A stretch of DNA of 64,000 nucleotides, from contig NC_088783.1 of NCBI RefSeq assembly GCF_958450345.1, forward strand, positions 100,249,302-100,313,301. Reading direction: 5' to 3'. Position numbers and translations under genes: made by a program. A model generated the notes under the pieces. It did not search any database, was not told the DNA's origin, and worked only from the letters and a program-made list of their open reading frames with translations. Each line of letters begins with the position of its first letter. Positions within the stretch are counted from its first letter, which is position 1. This document shows, piece after piece, positions 25,401-36,359 of this stretch. The DNA comes from Calliphora vicina. Its lineage: Eukaryota; Arthropoda; Insecta; Diptera; Calliphoridae.

Positions 25401-28248
25401 TAAAAATATTATATAAAACAGACAAACTTTTTATTGAATCAGTAAAACTAAGAAAATCCAGAAAATCAGAATCAGTGAAATTTTTGTCTGTTCTAAACAA
25501 ATATTTGTTTGAAATAGTGTGTAAATTCAAACAAAATTTTTATTCAATAACATATTTTTTTAATTGAAAAAATATTATTTTTTTTCAATTAAATTTTTGC
25601 AAAATTTCGTGTTTGAATTTACAAATTTGTTGATAGGTCCTAAAGCAAACAATATTTTGTCTGATTGGGTGAATTTCTTGATTGAATCAGAAATTTAATT
25701 CTTTCTGTGAATGTTTTGTTGGTTTTTGACACACAGAGAAATAAATTGCTAGTATCATAAAATCTATGGATGTTATAACAGTTATGTCGTCCGAAAGTTT
25801 TATCAATTGCCTTCAAAATGAAGGTTTAAGCTCAGTTATATCTTGTTACTTCTTTGACATATCTTAACCTAAAATTTGAAAAAACCGGTTTGTGGATATA
25901 TTCAATATATTTTCGTTATGAATGCATAAAATTCGATTCTTCGCTACATTTCGTCTTTATTTTACTGAAAACTTAAAGTCATAAAAATGTTTTTTGAATT
26001 GTTTAGATATCTCTTCTATTTGCTGAGTTATCGTTCGTTGAATGTTGATGATGATTACATACTACCACTTTTAGGCGAACCCAGAGTCAAGAAACTAGAA
26101 CTACATTTTTGATTTTTATAAGATTTACATAACATGTATAATAGAGTGTCCCTTAGAATTAAATTTTTGGAAATGTTGAAACGGTACCCGCTGAAAACTT
26201 TCGTAATGACCTAAAATACCACCAAAAAAATGTTTAGCTTGTTCTAAGAAGGGCAACCCGTGCCGACTTTCGATTTAGTTTTGAGGTGCATTTACAAGGG
26301 GAAAAAATGCATTTTTTCAGTTTTTTGCCATTAAATAAAGACAAAAATTAGTTAAAAAACGTTAAAGTTATTAAAAAATCGCAATTAACGAATCTCAGGC
26401 CACTAGAACAAGAAATGTAGAAACAATTTATATTTTGAGAAATATTATAACAAAAGTTTATTCTTACTTAAAATATATCCATATTTACTTGTCTATGAGT
26501 TTTTATCTTCATAGGATACAGTTAACCTATTCGCAGGTATGATCACACCAAAATCTCGGTCGAATTTATATTACAAACTGTCGTAGAATTAAATGGAAAT
26601 AAATCTGTAACTTCTAAACAGATAGTACGATTTCCCATGGCTATAGAGGAGGTAAAGATAAGTTTATGGTTTGAATTTTGGATTTAAACACCATGGGGGT
26701 GGAGCCTCAAGGTCCCAAAACAATTAAAATGAGAAAACAATTTATGGGAAAACAAGTAAGAGAGCTATATTCGGCTGTGCCGAATTATACTTCAAAATAA
26801 AAATTTGAAATATTTTTAGATAAACCAACAAATTTTTTTCCAAAGTTTTTTTTTTCATTTTTTGGAAAAAAAAAATTTTCGAATTGTTATTTAAAATTTA
26901 TTTTTTTTGGTGAAAAAAAAAATTCGGCTTAAAAAATATTTTTTCCTCTTAGATATCTTATATATGTATGTACGTCGTTGCAAAGGCATTTGACATATCT
27001 ATCATTAGATATCCATATTGTCTATATTAATGTCTTAGTAATCCAGATATACATAGGTCAAAAATAGGTAAAAAATCGAGGTTGTCCTGGTTTTTTCCTC
27101 ATATCTCAGGCATTTGTGGACCGAGTTTGCTGATTTTAAATAGGAAACTTCTCGAAAGCATGTATGACAGAATTATTGAAGATTTGGATCCCGAAGATAT
27201 CTGGGGTCTTCAAAAAATTGATTTCAACAGACAGACGGACATGGCTTAATAGACTCCGCTATCTATAAGGATCCAGAATATATATACTTTATAGGATCGG
27301 AAAATTATATTGTGGAAATTACAAACGGAATGACAAACTTATATATACCATTCTCACGAAGGTGAAGGGTATACAAATGACTACAAATTCGCTGTAAAAA
27401 AGGCAAAATGTAGCGAAAAATGTATTGCATTAGTAGCGAAAATACCATGAATATAAATTTTTCAAACTTTTGGTTAATATATCACCTTTATTTTGAGATC
27501 AATAGGTATGACTTTCAGACGATATAATTTAATGAAACAAATTGAATTCGCGCTGTTATAACGTCCCGAACGGAGTTTTTCAGATTTTATGTCAGATTCG
27601 GATTCAGTGCAACTAGACTTTTTCTAGTTACCAAGTGATTAGCACTTAACTATTACTGGAGAAAATATGAGTTTTTAATAAATTTTAGCACTTACCCGAA
27701 AGAAATTATCATGGGCAATTTCCATAAGAAAGTGGCCCGATATTAAATGAACATCAAAGGGCAAAACGTACAATTTTGTCTCTGAAGGATGACGCTGAAT
27801 TTTGATATTGTCATTAAATTGTTTTGACAGCAAACGACAAACATTCGGATTGTGCAGACGTGTTGAGGTTCCCGAAAATGCTGCACCGGCATAATAACTA
27901 GTGGCATCATACACTTGCCGAAGATACATAAAGAATATAATTTAATTATTAACTAGCACATGTTATAATACAATTAATACACTTATTAGACCTACATTTA
28001 ACAGCCCAGTATTCACCATTTCGCAAACCATCCACATACACATACATGTCCCTAAAACACTTGTCCGTTATATTCCACTCCTTGTCACTGAATTCGAAGA
28101 ACCGTATCAGGGCGTAAGGACTAAATGTCTCAAACGCATAATTGACACTGGTAATAATGGCGGCATTTCCACTAACGAATTGTTTTTCAACCAATGACGA
28201 AAATACATTCGCGATAATTAGAAAATTGTATAAAAAACAGTTGTTCAT
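16483..28248 (-). CDS. NRF-6-like multipass membrane protein (acyltransferase-3 family), 12 exons, complete
   Basis: Exons, in transcript order: 28248-27996, 27913-27696, 24524-24343, 24016-23787, 22435-22150, 22075-21968, 21541-21376, 20392-20211, 20141-19990, 19936-19772, 16800-16658, 16599-16483. They sum to 2,202 nt, 733 residues plus stop; each junction has AG/GT sites and the phases agree throughout. Residues 1-21 look like a signal peptide. Residues 60-175 form the extracellular NRF domain: CFRDMYVYVDGLRNGEYWAV, LYDATSYYAGAAFSG, and four cysteines (64, 110, 166, 171) ending in ICFPKSCT. About ten hydrophobic segments follow from residue 218, with the family phrases LTPSYTFVLY, CPHNMFSNIFYMD and a C-terminal DGPLMAALENILG. 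C. elegans NRF-6 and fly relatives (e.g. Drop-dead) act in lipid or small-molecule uptake, yolk and cuticle or gut functions; which role applies here is unknown. The start is the first ATG before the signal peptide, with A at -3. Odd point: Arg of the R-x10-H motif is Met337 (His348 kept) and the R-x-x-R before LTP reads K423-x-x-G426. The 2.97-kb intron before exon 11 is full of repeats. Confidence 0.92.
16997..17400. repeat. Possible solo LTR relic
   Basis: Starts TGTTACAAAATTGC. The same opening occurs at 23,399, and the interior (AACATTCTA..TTTTGTC..TAAGA.AATTCATGAA) recurs near 41,610-41,650. A tail block TGTTACAATTTTAAACTACT..GGTAAAAACGTAACA is found at 41,708-41,816, with variants at 29,750-29,852 and 33,770-33,850. 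TG start and CA end with repeated flanks suggest a long terminal repeat family, but no internal retroviral-type genes or clean target duplications are seen. Lies in the last long intron of the NRF-6-like gene. Confidence 0.35.
19187..19338. repeat. Harbinger-like MITE, 152 bp, with TTA duplication
   Basis: AGCTGGCCACACACGGA at the left and CCGTGTGTGGCCAGCT at the right are inverted termini; pairing continues inside as GATTTGT...ACAAATC. The trinucleotide TTA flanks both ends (19,184-19,186 and 19,339-19,341). A TWA 3-base duplication with short inverted termini is the signature of PIF/Harbinger (Tourist-type) elements. It sits in the intron between exons 10 and 11 of the NRF-6-like gene, inside another repeat (about 19,045-19,600). 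Confidence 0.75.
22562..23755 (+). repeat. DINE-like element, second subfamily, in intron 4
   Basis: Opens with TATACCCTACACCACCATAG and ends with ATAATACCCTCATCCA...GGTGGAGG-type sequence. Inside are the family's phrases TTATGTGGCAGCTATGACCA and a run of GACAGACGGACAGACAGG. The copy at 30,602-31,350 is the same subfamily. A fragment of the other subfamily precedes it near 22,462-22,510. Non-coding. Contained wholly in the intron between exons 4 and 5 of the NRF-6-like gene. Confidence 0.65.
24525..26740. other. Intron 2 of the NRF-6-like gene, repeat-rich
   Basis: Nothing coding is seen. 24,660-24,790 (ending CTCAATTTGTTGGACAGTG) is related in inverted orientation to 58,020-58,060, so both look like ends of one transposon family. 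26,632-26,715 carries one arm of the GGCTATAGAGGAGGT palindrome family whose two-armed copy is at 44,877-45,106. Confidence 0.45.
26750..27373 (+). repeat. DINE-like element, full length
   Basis: Opens AACAAGTAAGAGAGCTATAT with the TTCGGCTGTGCCGAA hairpin, and ends CTCACGAAGGTGAAGGGTAT. The interior has ATATCTCAGG.CATTTGTGGAC, the GACAGACGGACATGGCTTAA block and GAATATATATACTTTATAGG. Those last two blocks parallel, from memory, the core of the DINE-1/INE-1 class in Drosophila, a non-autonomous Helitron-like group. Lies in intron 2 of the NRF-6-like gene. Confidence 0.75.
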
Positions 28249-28254
28249 TATGAA

Positions 28255-30380
28255 AGTAAATTACAGACTGTGATAAATCATGTTTTAGAAAATAATGGAT
28301 GGATCAAAATAAATGATACATTTTTATTTTGAAAGTTTGTTGTTTGTTGTTTGTAGACGAAATGAAATTAATAAATGAAAAAAAACGAATGATTAAACTA
28401 GAAAATGCAAAACACATGTATTGCATGCTAAATATTTGGGATGCTCACAGTCAGGTTTATTGCATTTCGAGATAACTTTTTGTATACAGCATTTTGGTTT
28501 TATTATATACTATGTATTAGAATTTCGAAATATTCAGCCCATTTATGGCTATCCGTTTTTTGTTTAAACTAATTTTTTTTCGTTACATATTGAGTGTGTT
28601 TAATTTCCTTGATATGCCCTAAAGATGTGCTGCTAGTATCTACAGTATGTTGTATATAAAATATTAATATGATATCTATCACTAATATTATGGTAATTTG
28701 CATTGGTCATCTACATAAGTATGCTTACGTACATATGTATGTATGGATGTATTAATAATTTTACTTCATTTCTTTTTTCCGGCTGCATCTATTAATTCAC
28801 ATTTTGTGTATATGACCCTATTGAAAAGAAAAGTTGTGAAAAGTGAATTTTATTCAATTGCATTGTTTACACGTTCACTCATATAAACATTAGGCTAACG
28901 GCAATAAATAACAAATTTCTGAATTTGACCTAGTTCTATTTTTTCTGTATTATAATTTTATATATTTCAAAGAATTAGCAATTTCCAAGACATTTTCTGA
29001 ATGCAAAACCCTCTCTCTATCTATTTGAATAATTCGTTTTTAATTCAATTATTTTGTATAATATTCACTTACAATTATGGTTTCTTACTAACTTGGACAT
29101 GCCCATGATGAATGTTACAAAATATTTTAAATTGACTAAAGCGTTTTCGAGATATCGCCAATTTTTTTGTTTAATATATAAATATTATTACCTAAAATAG
29201 ATTACTATATTTTGATATTGAATATGAGATTTGAGAATTTTTGCCCTAAAGATTAATTTTACTTAATAATAATAATTTCTAAATTTTCTTTCATTTAAAA
29301 TATTTTATGAAAACTTAGCTTTCAGAATGTATAAATTCCTTATACATCATCTTAGAAATTTTTTGCGATAACTTAAAATGAAAAAAAGATATTTTTTCCC
29401 AAAACATTAGCGAAAAATCGCATTTTTAAAATTTTTTTAATTCAAATGCATATAACTTTGGACTTAGCCATTATTTTTAAACAATTCTTTTTCTATTTGA
29501 AACATGGAGAAAATCGGGAAATATTTAGATCGGCTGTTATCAAGTAAGGGTGGAATAGGGTGTGCAAAAATGTTGAAAATTTAATTTTCAAATGCGAATA
29601 TCTCCTTAGCTATAAGAGATAATTGATAGCTAGGTTTTTTGTAGTGCTCGATGAGAAGAAATCGGAACACAAACGAAGAAATAGGATCGTTTTAAAAATG
29701 TAACTACTTGAGGTGCCCTACTTTGAGGACACTTGGTCGCGCACCTGTTACAATTTTAAATTACTAAACTGCTATTATTTGCAATCAAAAAGCCTCAGAT
29801 TTATTTAAAGGAAATAAACCACAGTTTTTAAAAGGTAAAAACTTAACAATATATAAATATTTGACCCGGAATAGATACTTTATTAGCCTCATGAATGCTT
29901 TAGCAGCAGTGGGCTGGAAATCTTTTGTAGCCATTTTGAAAAATTCCTTAGGAAATCAGAAGGCTTAAAGTTACGAGGAATTAGTTATAGACCTCTTAAG
30001 AATTTAATATTAATTACCGAAAAACAGTTTTTTGTCCTCCTGAAAATTTGTATTTAGTAAGATGGCTGATTTTGTATTATATTTAAAGATTACTTTTATT
30101 TTAGTTGGGAAAATTGGCTTTAATACGGGCCTCCCTAATGTACATACATGCTCAAGTTATTTTTGGGAAGAAAATATGATTATTTCCTCAACTTCTTCAT
30201 TATGTTGGATGCTGATACACATAACGTTTTAAATGATATGTGTTGATTAGGATGGTCAATTATTTGAGTTTAATTTTGATCGAATGAATTGATTTATTAT
30301 TCGAGCGATTCAATTTTTTCTAAGAATGGAAAAAATGCTTTATAAGTTGTTTGTAAAACAAAGGGAAAAAAATGAAAGAT
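28255..30380. other. Intergenic region upstream of the NRF-6-like gene
   Basis: The promoter of the minus-strand NRF-6-like gene should lie just above 28,248, but no convincing TATA box or initiator can be singled out in this AT-rich DNA. 29,190-29,750 is a dispersed repeat whose second copy, in the same orientation, is at 40,408-40,985. No gene is seen. Confidence 0.4.
29190..29750 (+). repeat. Dispersed repeat, copy 1 (about 560 bp)
   Basis: Begins near CCTAAAATAGATTACTATAT and ends near ACTTGAGGTGCCCTACTTTG. The copy at 40,408-40,985 shows the same blocks in the same order (TTTGAGAATTTTTGCCCTAA, TTCCTTATACATC, GAATATCTCCT.AGCT, GAAGAAATAGGATCGTTTTA). No coding potential or inverted ends are seen, so the class is unknown. 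Confidence 0.65.
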
Positions 30381-30384
30381 GGTT

Positions 30385-31550
30385 GTAGAAATTTAAGCGT
30401 CGACATGGAATTAGGTTTTTAAAAATAACAGGCGAGAAATTTACTCCTTATTGATCCATTTGTGAAAGAGTTTAAGGATTACGGTGATGAGCATGGGTTC
30501 ACTCTTCACCAAATCTACAATGTCGACGAATACGGTTTATATTCTAGGATACTTCCAAATCACACTCTTGCCACATGTAATGAGAAAACAGCTCCCGAAA
30601 GAAAACAAGTAAGAAAGTATGGTCGGTCAAGCCCGACCATATAATACCCTACACTAAGTAAAAGAGCAAAAACATTTTTCTGTTAAAATTTCAATAATTT
30701 ATATTTTTGAGTGATTTTCGGAAGTGGGCCTTATATGGGTGCTATGACCAATTATGGACCGATCAGCATGAAATTAGGTCGTGTGATTTGTGTCTATATG
30801 AAAGTTTACTATGTTGAATTTTGTGAGTATACCAACATTTTTAAGCGATTTATGCACGTTAAAGTGATTTTCGGAAGCGGGTCTATATGGGAGCTATGAC
30901 TAATTATGGACCGATCGTAACAAAATTTGGTGACATGAATTTTGTGTATATAAAACTTATTTGAAGCGGAATTTGTGGAGATACATATATAAATTAAACA
31001 TTTATGACCGATAAAGTCCAATTTCGGGAGGACATTTGTATGGGGGCTTGGTGAAATAATGGACCGATTTCAGCCAGTTTCAATAGGCTTGGTCCTTGGG
31101 CCGTAAAAATAACATGTACCAAATTTTATCGAAATATCTTCAAAATTGCGACCTGTACTCTGCGCACAATGTTTACATGGACATCCAGCCAGCCAACCGA
31201 CCAGACGGACGGACGGACATCGTTTAATCGACTCAGAAAGTGATTCTCGATCGGTATACTTTAAGGTGGGTGTTAGACTAATATTTTTGGGCGTTACAAA
31301 CATCTGCACAAACGCATAATACCCTCCCCACTATGGTGGTGTAGGGTATAAATATGTAAAGAGCGAATGCTCACATAAACAACTGGATTCAAGAAGAATT
31401 GCATGTGGAAAGTAATGAGGAGCAAATACAATTATCAGATACGGAATCAGAGGATTTACACGAACTACATGATTCAGCTGTTATTTTAAAAAATAATTTG
31501 CCAAAAAAGCAACTAAAAGTCTCGAAATGTTTAAAATGTAAAGAAAATTA
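30385..31550 (+). pseudogene. Pogo/Tigger (CENP-B-like) transposase relic, split by an insertion
   Basis: The left part (30,385-30,601) encodes FKRRHGIRFLKITGEK and, after a stop and shift, VKEFKDYGDEHGFTLHQIYN, VDEYGLYSRILPNHTLA and EKTAPERKQ. This matches the catalytic start of DDE_1 transposases, where the usual text is NADESGLFYRLLPxxTLA; here Ser is replaced by Tyr next to the catalytic Asp-Glu. The right part (31,351-31,550) encodes NAHINNWIQEELHVESNEEQ and an acidic tail, as at the C-terminus of these proteins. Between them lies the DINE-like element 30,602-31,350. Stops and the missing second half of the DDE domain make it dead. Confidence 0.75.
30602..31350 (+). repeat. DINE-like element, second subfamily, full length
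   Basis: Opens AAACAAGTAAGAAAGTATGG with the hairpin GGTCGGTCAAGCCCGACC and ATAATACCCTACACTAAG, and ends CCACTATGGTGGTGTAGGGT. The interior has two tandem units of GATTTTCGGAAG.GGGcct.TATGGG.GCTATGAC and the GACGGACGGACGGACATCG block near 31,205. Inserted into a pogo-type transposase relic, which dates it as younger than that relic. Confidence 0.75.
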
Positions 31551-31732
31551 ACTTTAAATGACTTATATATGAAGAAATTTACGTTAATATCATTATATAT
31601 AAATTATTTATTGACAATAAAATATTTTTCTGATATAGGCGTTATATGGGGGTAGGGTCAATCATAGACCTTGAATGGGGACTAGGGACAAATGATGCCC
31701 GATTTCTCCATACTTTACAGTATAATTTCAGA

Positions 31733-32110
31733 GTACAAAAATGGTAAAATTTTTTTTTAAATTTTTTTTCTAAAATTGTGAATTTTTTTAGATGTTTCTC
31801 CACATAATTTATGATAACTCAAAAAGGGTTAGTCCGATATTATTGAAGTAAACTTAGAAAAGTTCAAATTTACATAACTTTTAATTTGTTTATATATTGC
31901 GATATAATCGGCTCAGTAGTTTCGGAGTTATAATTACAAATTGAAGCAAAAATTATATTTTTACGTGAAAGTAGCAAATTTTTTTTGTTTTAAAAAACTC
32001 ATGAAAAATCGAAAACGGCAGAACTTGTTCAGGTTTATTACATTGTCGCAAAGCCGCGTATAATAGGAACAAAATGAGATATCGAAGATAAACATCGATT
32101 GATACATTAC
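31733..32110. repeat. Fold-back element, left-arm partial copy
   Basis: Matches the left arm and part of the centre of the full copy at 2,821-3,623, from AGTACAAAAATGGTAAAATT to the TGAGATATCGAAGATAAACA block. The outer left end and the right arm are missing. Confidence 0.65.
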
Positions 32111-32905
32111 ACAGTGGCTTAGAAACTTTTTTTTTGAAAATAATTCGGTATCTTGGGAACTATTGGATATATTGTTACGAAATTTCACATGGTTTGAGCT
32201 CAGGTGTTTTCGATTTGGTGATTTTCCACGATTAAAAATTTAAAATTTGAATTAATGTACAATTTTAAGAATTAAAGATATCATAACAAAATTTGTAATC
32301 AATATAGACTCAAATGTCCTTAAATCAACGGCATTAGAATTTTTGATTTTTTTTATTTTTAAATACCGAAATTCCTTAAACGGGGAAAATGTGTTCCAAA
32401 AACTGAGTTTTTTTTAGAAAAGTGCCTACTGTGAAGTTATTTACTGTATGATAGTAAAAATACTTAGTAGGTATTTAAGAAACATATGGGGTTATACAAA
32501 TATGAAGCTTTTTCGTGGATCAGTGCTTTCCCTTTTTAGAATTTTTTACTCAAACCGATTTTTTTTTAAATTGGCCAAGTTTGGATAGGACTTTACACCC
32601 TTTTGCATTAAGTTATCTTTCCGAATCATATAAAAATTCTATATAGTTCCGAAGAAATGTTTTTTCTACAAAAGAAAAAATGTATGGGCTTTTTTGGGAA
32701 GAAAAGTAAAAATAAAGCCCCTTTTACAAGTTCCAACTTTGGATGCGTATAACTTTTTATAGGGAAAATATAACTATTAGCAAGTTTTTTTTATTTTATT
32801 TAGAATTTTATCGCCAATACGGCTGCTATTTTAAAAATAAAGTCCGACCCTCCGTAGGCCCGCCATATCTAAAAGACCATAAAAACATCGAGCAAAATTA
32901 AAAAA

Positions 32906-33224
32906 AACAAGTAAGAGTGCTATATTCGGCTGTGCCGAATCTTATATACCCTTCACCAAGTTATACTTCAAACTCGAACTTACTATGGTCTTAATACGTC
33001 GTTGCAAATGTCCTTGAAATATATATCATTAGATATCCATATTAATGTCTTAGTAATCCAGATATAGGTCAAAAATCGAGGTTGTCTTGGTTTTTTCCTC
33101 ATATCTCAGCCATTTGTGGACCGATTTTGCTGATTTTAAATATAAAAATTCTCGAAAGCAAGAAAGAAATTACAAACGGAATGACAAACTTATATATACC
33201 CTTCTCACGAAGGTGAAGGGTATA
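32906..33224 (+). repeat. DINE-like element, internally deleted
   Basis: Same start (AACAAGTAAGAGTGCTATAT, TTCGGCTGTGCCGAA) and end (CTCACGAAGGTGAAGGGTAT) as the copy at 47,093-47,730, but about half as long: the GGACAGAC block and the sequence on both sides are deleted. Confidence 0.75.
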
Positions 33225-33859
33225 ATAAATATCTCTTCAACTAATAGATGTAAGCGTATTTTTTGTAGATCTTCCCAAGAACTATTTATATTTAAAATTT
33301 CAGCTCTTTCGGAACATTTTGGCGATTTTATTAAAAAATTTGAGACCAGAGGTGCCCACATTTGAGCCATTAGCGATAGGAAGCTCGCCAAACAAAAACA
33401 CCTAAGCTCAAACTATGTGAAATTTCGTAACAATAAATCCAATAGTTCCCAGATACCGAATTATTTCCAAAAAAAAAGTTTTTAAACCAGTGTGTTTTTA
33501 AAGCATTGGTCTTCAGCTTTAAAAACACACTGGTGCCCGCGGGCACCGTCTATGTGTGAGTTTCTTATACATGTGAAACCGAAATTTAAAAACGAATATG
33601 AGTTATTTTACAAGTGTTGCCAGTGAAGGATATTTTCATAAGAAATTTGGTTCAGTGTACACACATCGTAACACTAGAATACGGAGCAAATCTATTGTTG
33701 TCAGAGTTTGGTTAACAATGTTTTAAAGTGTGTGCATTAAAAGAGACTGACTACATAAAGAGTTCTTACAATTTTTAAACTACTAAACAGAAGAATTAAG
33801 TTTCTTTAAATTATGTTCTATAAACCACAGTTTTTAAAAGGAAGTAATTAAGTTTTTAC

Positions 33860-35560
33860 CCGTTTTCTTATATAAAAAGTTTGAATTTAAAAAAAATATT
33901 TTTTGTATCTACCTTAGTTTAGAAGCTATAAGGTTATGAAATTTGAAGACCCCACACGATATTCTAGATACTACTTACTGTATTAATAAATCCAATTTTA
34001 AAATGAAATTTACAATTATTTAGCAGTTATATTTTGTTAACACTGAAATATTTATTTAATTAATTTTCACTTTTTGTTTTCTTTTTTATTATTTCATGAG
34101 TACAATAAAACTTTTGCAAATACACATTACATAAGAACGATTTCAATAAATATTTGTTTGTTGTTGTTATTTTTTGTTTTGTTTTATTTGATTTAATTAA
34201 TTATACATACATAATAATAATAATGCAAGTAATTTAGTCATGAATAAGTAGGTAGTATTATGTTTAATTTATTTATAAAATAGAACTAGATTTTTCTATT
34301 TAATAATTGTATTACATTTTAATATAAAAAGCATTCATACATAATTAATTAATTAATTTGTAAACAAATTTGTTAGAAATAAAAATAATTAATAAAAAAT
34401 AAATTAATAAAATCTATATATATAAAAAAAAGGAACTACAAGCATGATTTGTATTCCTACAAAGACGAAAGAAGAACAGAAAGGGACAGAAATAAATTAA
34501 AGAAATAAATCGCAAATGGAAATGAAGATCATCAGCTTAAACTAAAAGCCTTTATTTTTTATTATATGCCTGTAAATATAAGGTATGTTCTATTTATTTA
34601 ATGTACTATAAAATACAATACATAATAATAATGAACATTTTCATGAAAATGTTGAAAATTATGTTTCTTTCATTTCTAATTAAGATTTCTTTATTTTTTT
34701 TTTTGTTAATAGTGTGTTTTGTGTTTTTAATTTCTTTATTTAATTTCATCGTTTATTATTATTTTAACATGTTAATTATTATTGTCATTTTTATTTAGTT
34801 AACATTATTAATTATAATAATCAGTTTCTCCCATTTTTTTTCATTTTAATACATTTTCTTATGAACTTTTCATTTATATATTGTTTGCATTTCATACATT
34901 GGCCACACCAGGGAATGAATGACTAGAGGCGAATTTCGGATTCTATAGCTAGATAATATTTTGTTTTATTTGATTTAAAACATATAAAACTAATTTCGCC
35001 TCTAATCTTATCCACTGTACGTATCACACTCTTTTACATACGTTTCGACAGATATGAGCAAAATTCTAGCAGATTTATGGCATTTCTTAAGAATTCCTTT
35101 AACTGTAATTGACACTTTTTCTCAGATTTCTTAAGAAAGTAGTTACAACATATTTGGACATGCAGTATGTATGTATGGCTTAAATGTGAAAGTATTTCGA
35201 AATTTTTTGATTAGAGTTAACAATTGGCTGTTGCTATGAAAAACTAAAATTGTACAAGAAATTTTTTACGGGTTTACATTTGGAACAATTAATAATAAAG
35301 TCTTCTGCCTACAAACAAAATTATGCCATCTCCGGCACTAGGAATCCAGACATCTTTTAAGAAGAGCATTGTCATCCATGTCCACCATTTATGGCGTAGA
35401 TATTATTGGGCCTTATATTGTCTTGAACACCGGTAACATGGTTGCTGTAATTGAGGATATGTGGCAACCTAATATTTGTCTTGATACTACTCAGATCTGT
35501 TCAACTCAATTTCCAGTGGCCGACATATAAACTGAACAAAATTATCTAAGATTTTATCAA
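33860..35560. other. Intergenic AT-rich DNA
   Basis: Extremely AT-rich in 34,000-34,900 (ATT and TAA runs). No gene. A possible inverted repeat with GAGGCGAA (34,926) and TTCGCCTC (34,995) spans about 80 bases. Confidence 0.35.
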
Positions 35561-35565
35561 ATAAA

Positions 35566-35858
35566 TTACACAGGTCAACAGCAAAAAAGGCTTCACTAAC
35601 TACTATATAGATTTGATGCATCATGGTTACCTAAGTTCAAAAATGGTAAAATTTTTAAATTCTATGGTTAGATTTTTTCTAAAATTGTAATTTTTTTTAA
35701 ATGTTTCTCCACATAGTTTATGATAACTCAAAAAGGGTTAGTCCGATATTATTGAAGTAAACTTAAGAAAGTTCCAATTTACATAACCACAATACATAAA
35801 AATTGTGTAGTGGTTTAAAAAGCCTCCAAAATTTTTTCGATTTTGTTGCCCTGTGTTA
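35566..35858. repeat. Fold-back element, short deletion copy (293 bp)
   Basis: Keeps both ends of the family (TTACACAGGTCAACAGCAAA left, TTTTGTTGCCCTGTGTTA right) but only the outer part of each arm, so the centre has been lost. This copy is the best guide to the family's true termini. Confidence 0.75.
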
Positions 35859-36184
35859 TTAATTTCAGCATATAAGTCTGGCAGTTACGAGGCTTTAAAT
35901 TATCCTAAATTATTAAGGTACTACAGAACGTCAGACAAAGTGGCGCAATCAAGAATGGCGTGCAAGTTAGAAATATAAGGAACATTTCAAAATACACTTA
36001 CAGAGGTGATGTAATAGAGTCTGAAATTACAGAATCATTTGGTATTAATCCCCCAATCTTCACTGGAAATAATGGTGAATAAAACTTTAATTTTTGAGAA
36101 TAATATTAGATTATAAATTAAAATTATTGCCAAATCTTAAGGAAATATGGAACAAATTTTACGCCGCTTTACTTATGCCAGGAA

Positions 36185-36340
36185 TTTAGAGACATATTGA
36201 GACCAATTCTGACACACGCATCATTTGTGTGGCGATCAATAATGGCCGCATGTAATCACATTTCAATTATTGAAATGGTGTTGCATTGCGCATATCAGAT
36301 CCACGTTGATATAATGAAAGCAATGCGTAGGATTCTTGAA
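36185..36340 (+). pseudogene. Short fragment of a jockey-like element
   Basis: One plus frame reads FRDILRPILTHASFVWRSIM, like the post-RT phrase YKTxIRPILTYASPVW of Jockey-clade non-LTR elements. Only about 50 codons survive and no other RT motif is present. Confidence 0.45.
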
Positions 36341-36359
36341 ATTAATTCCCTTAATTAAG

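Noticed and set aside
35380..35500. YGVDIIGPYIVLNTGNMVAV-like reading, possibly a transposase fragment
   Set aside because: Resembles the GGIIGPYFF phrase of mariner-type proteins over too few residues, with no second motif nearby.
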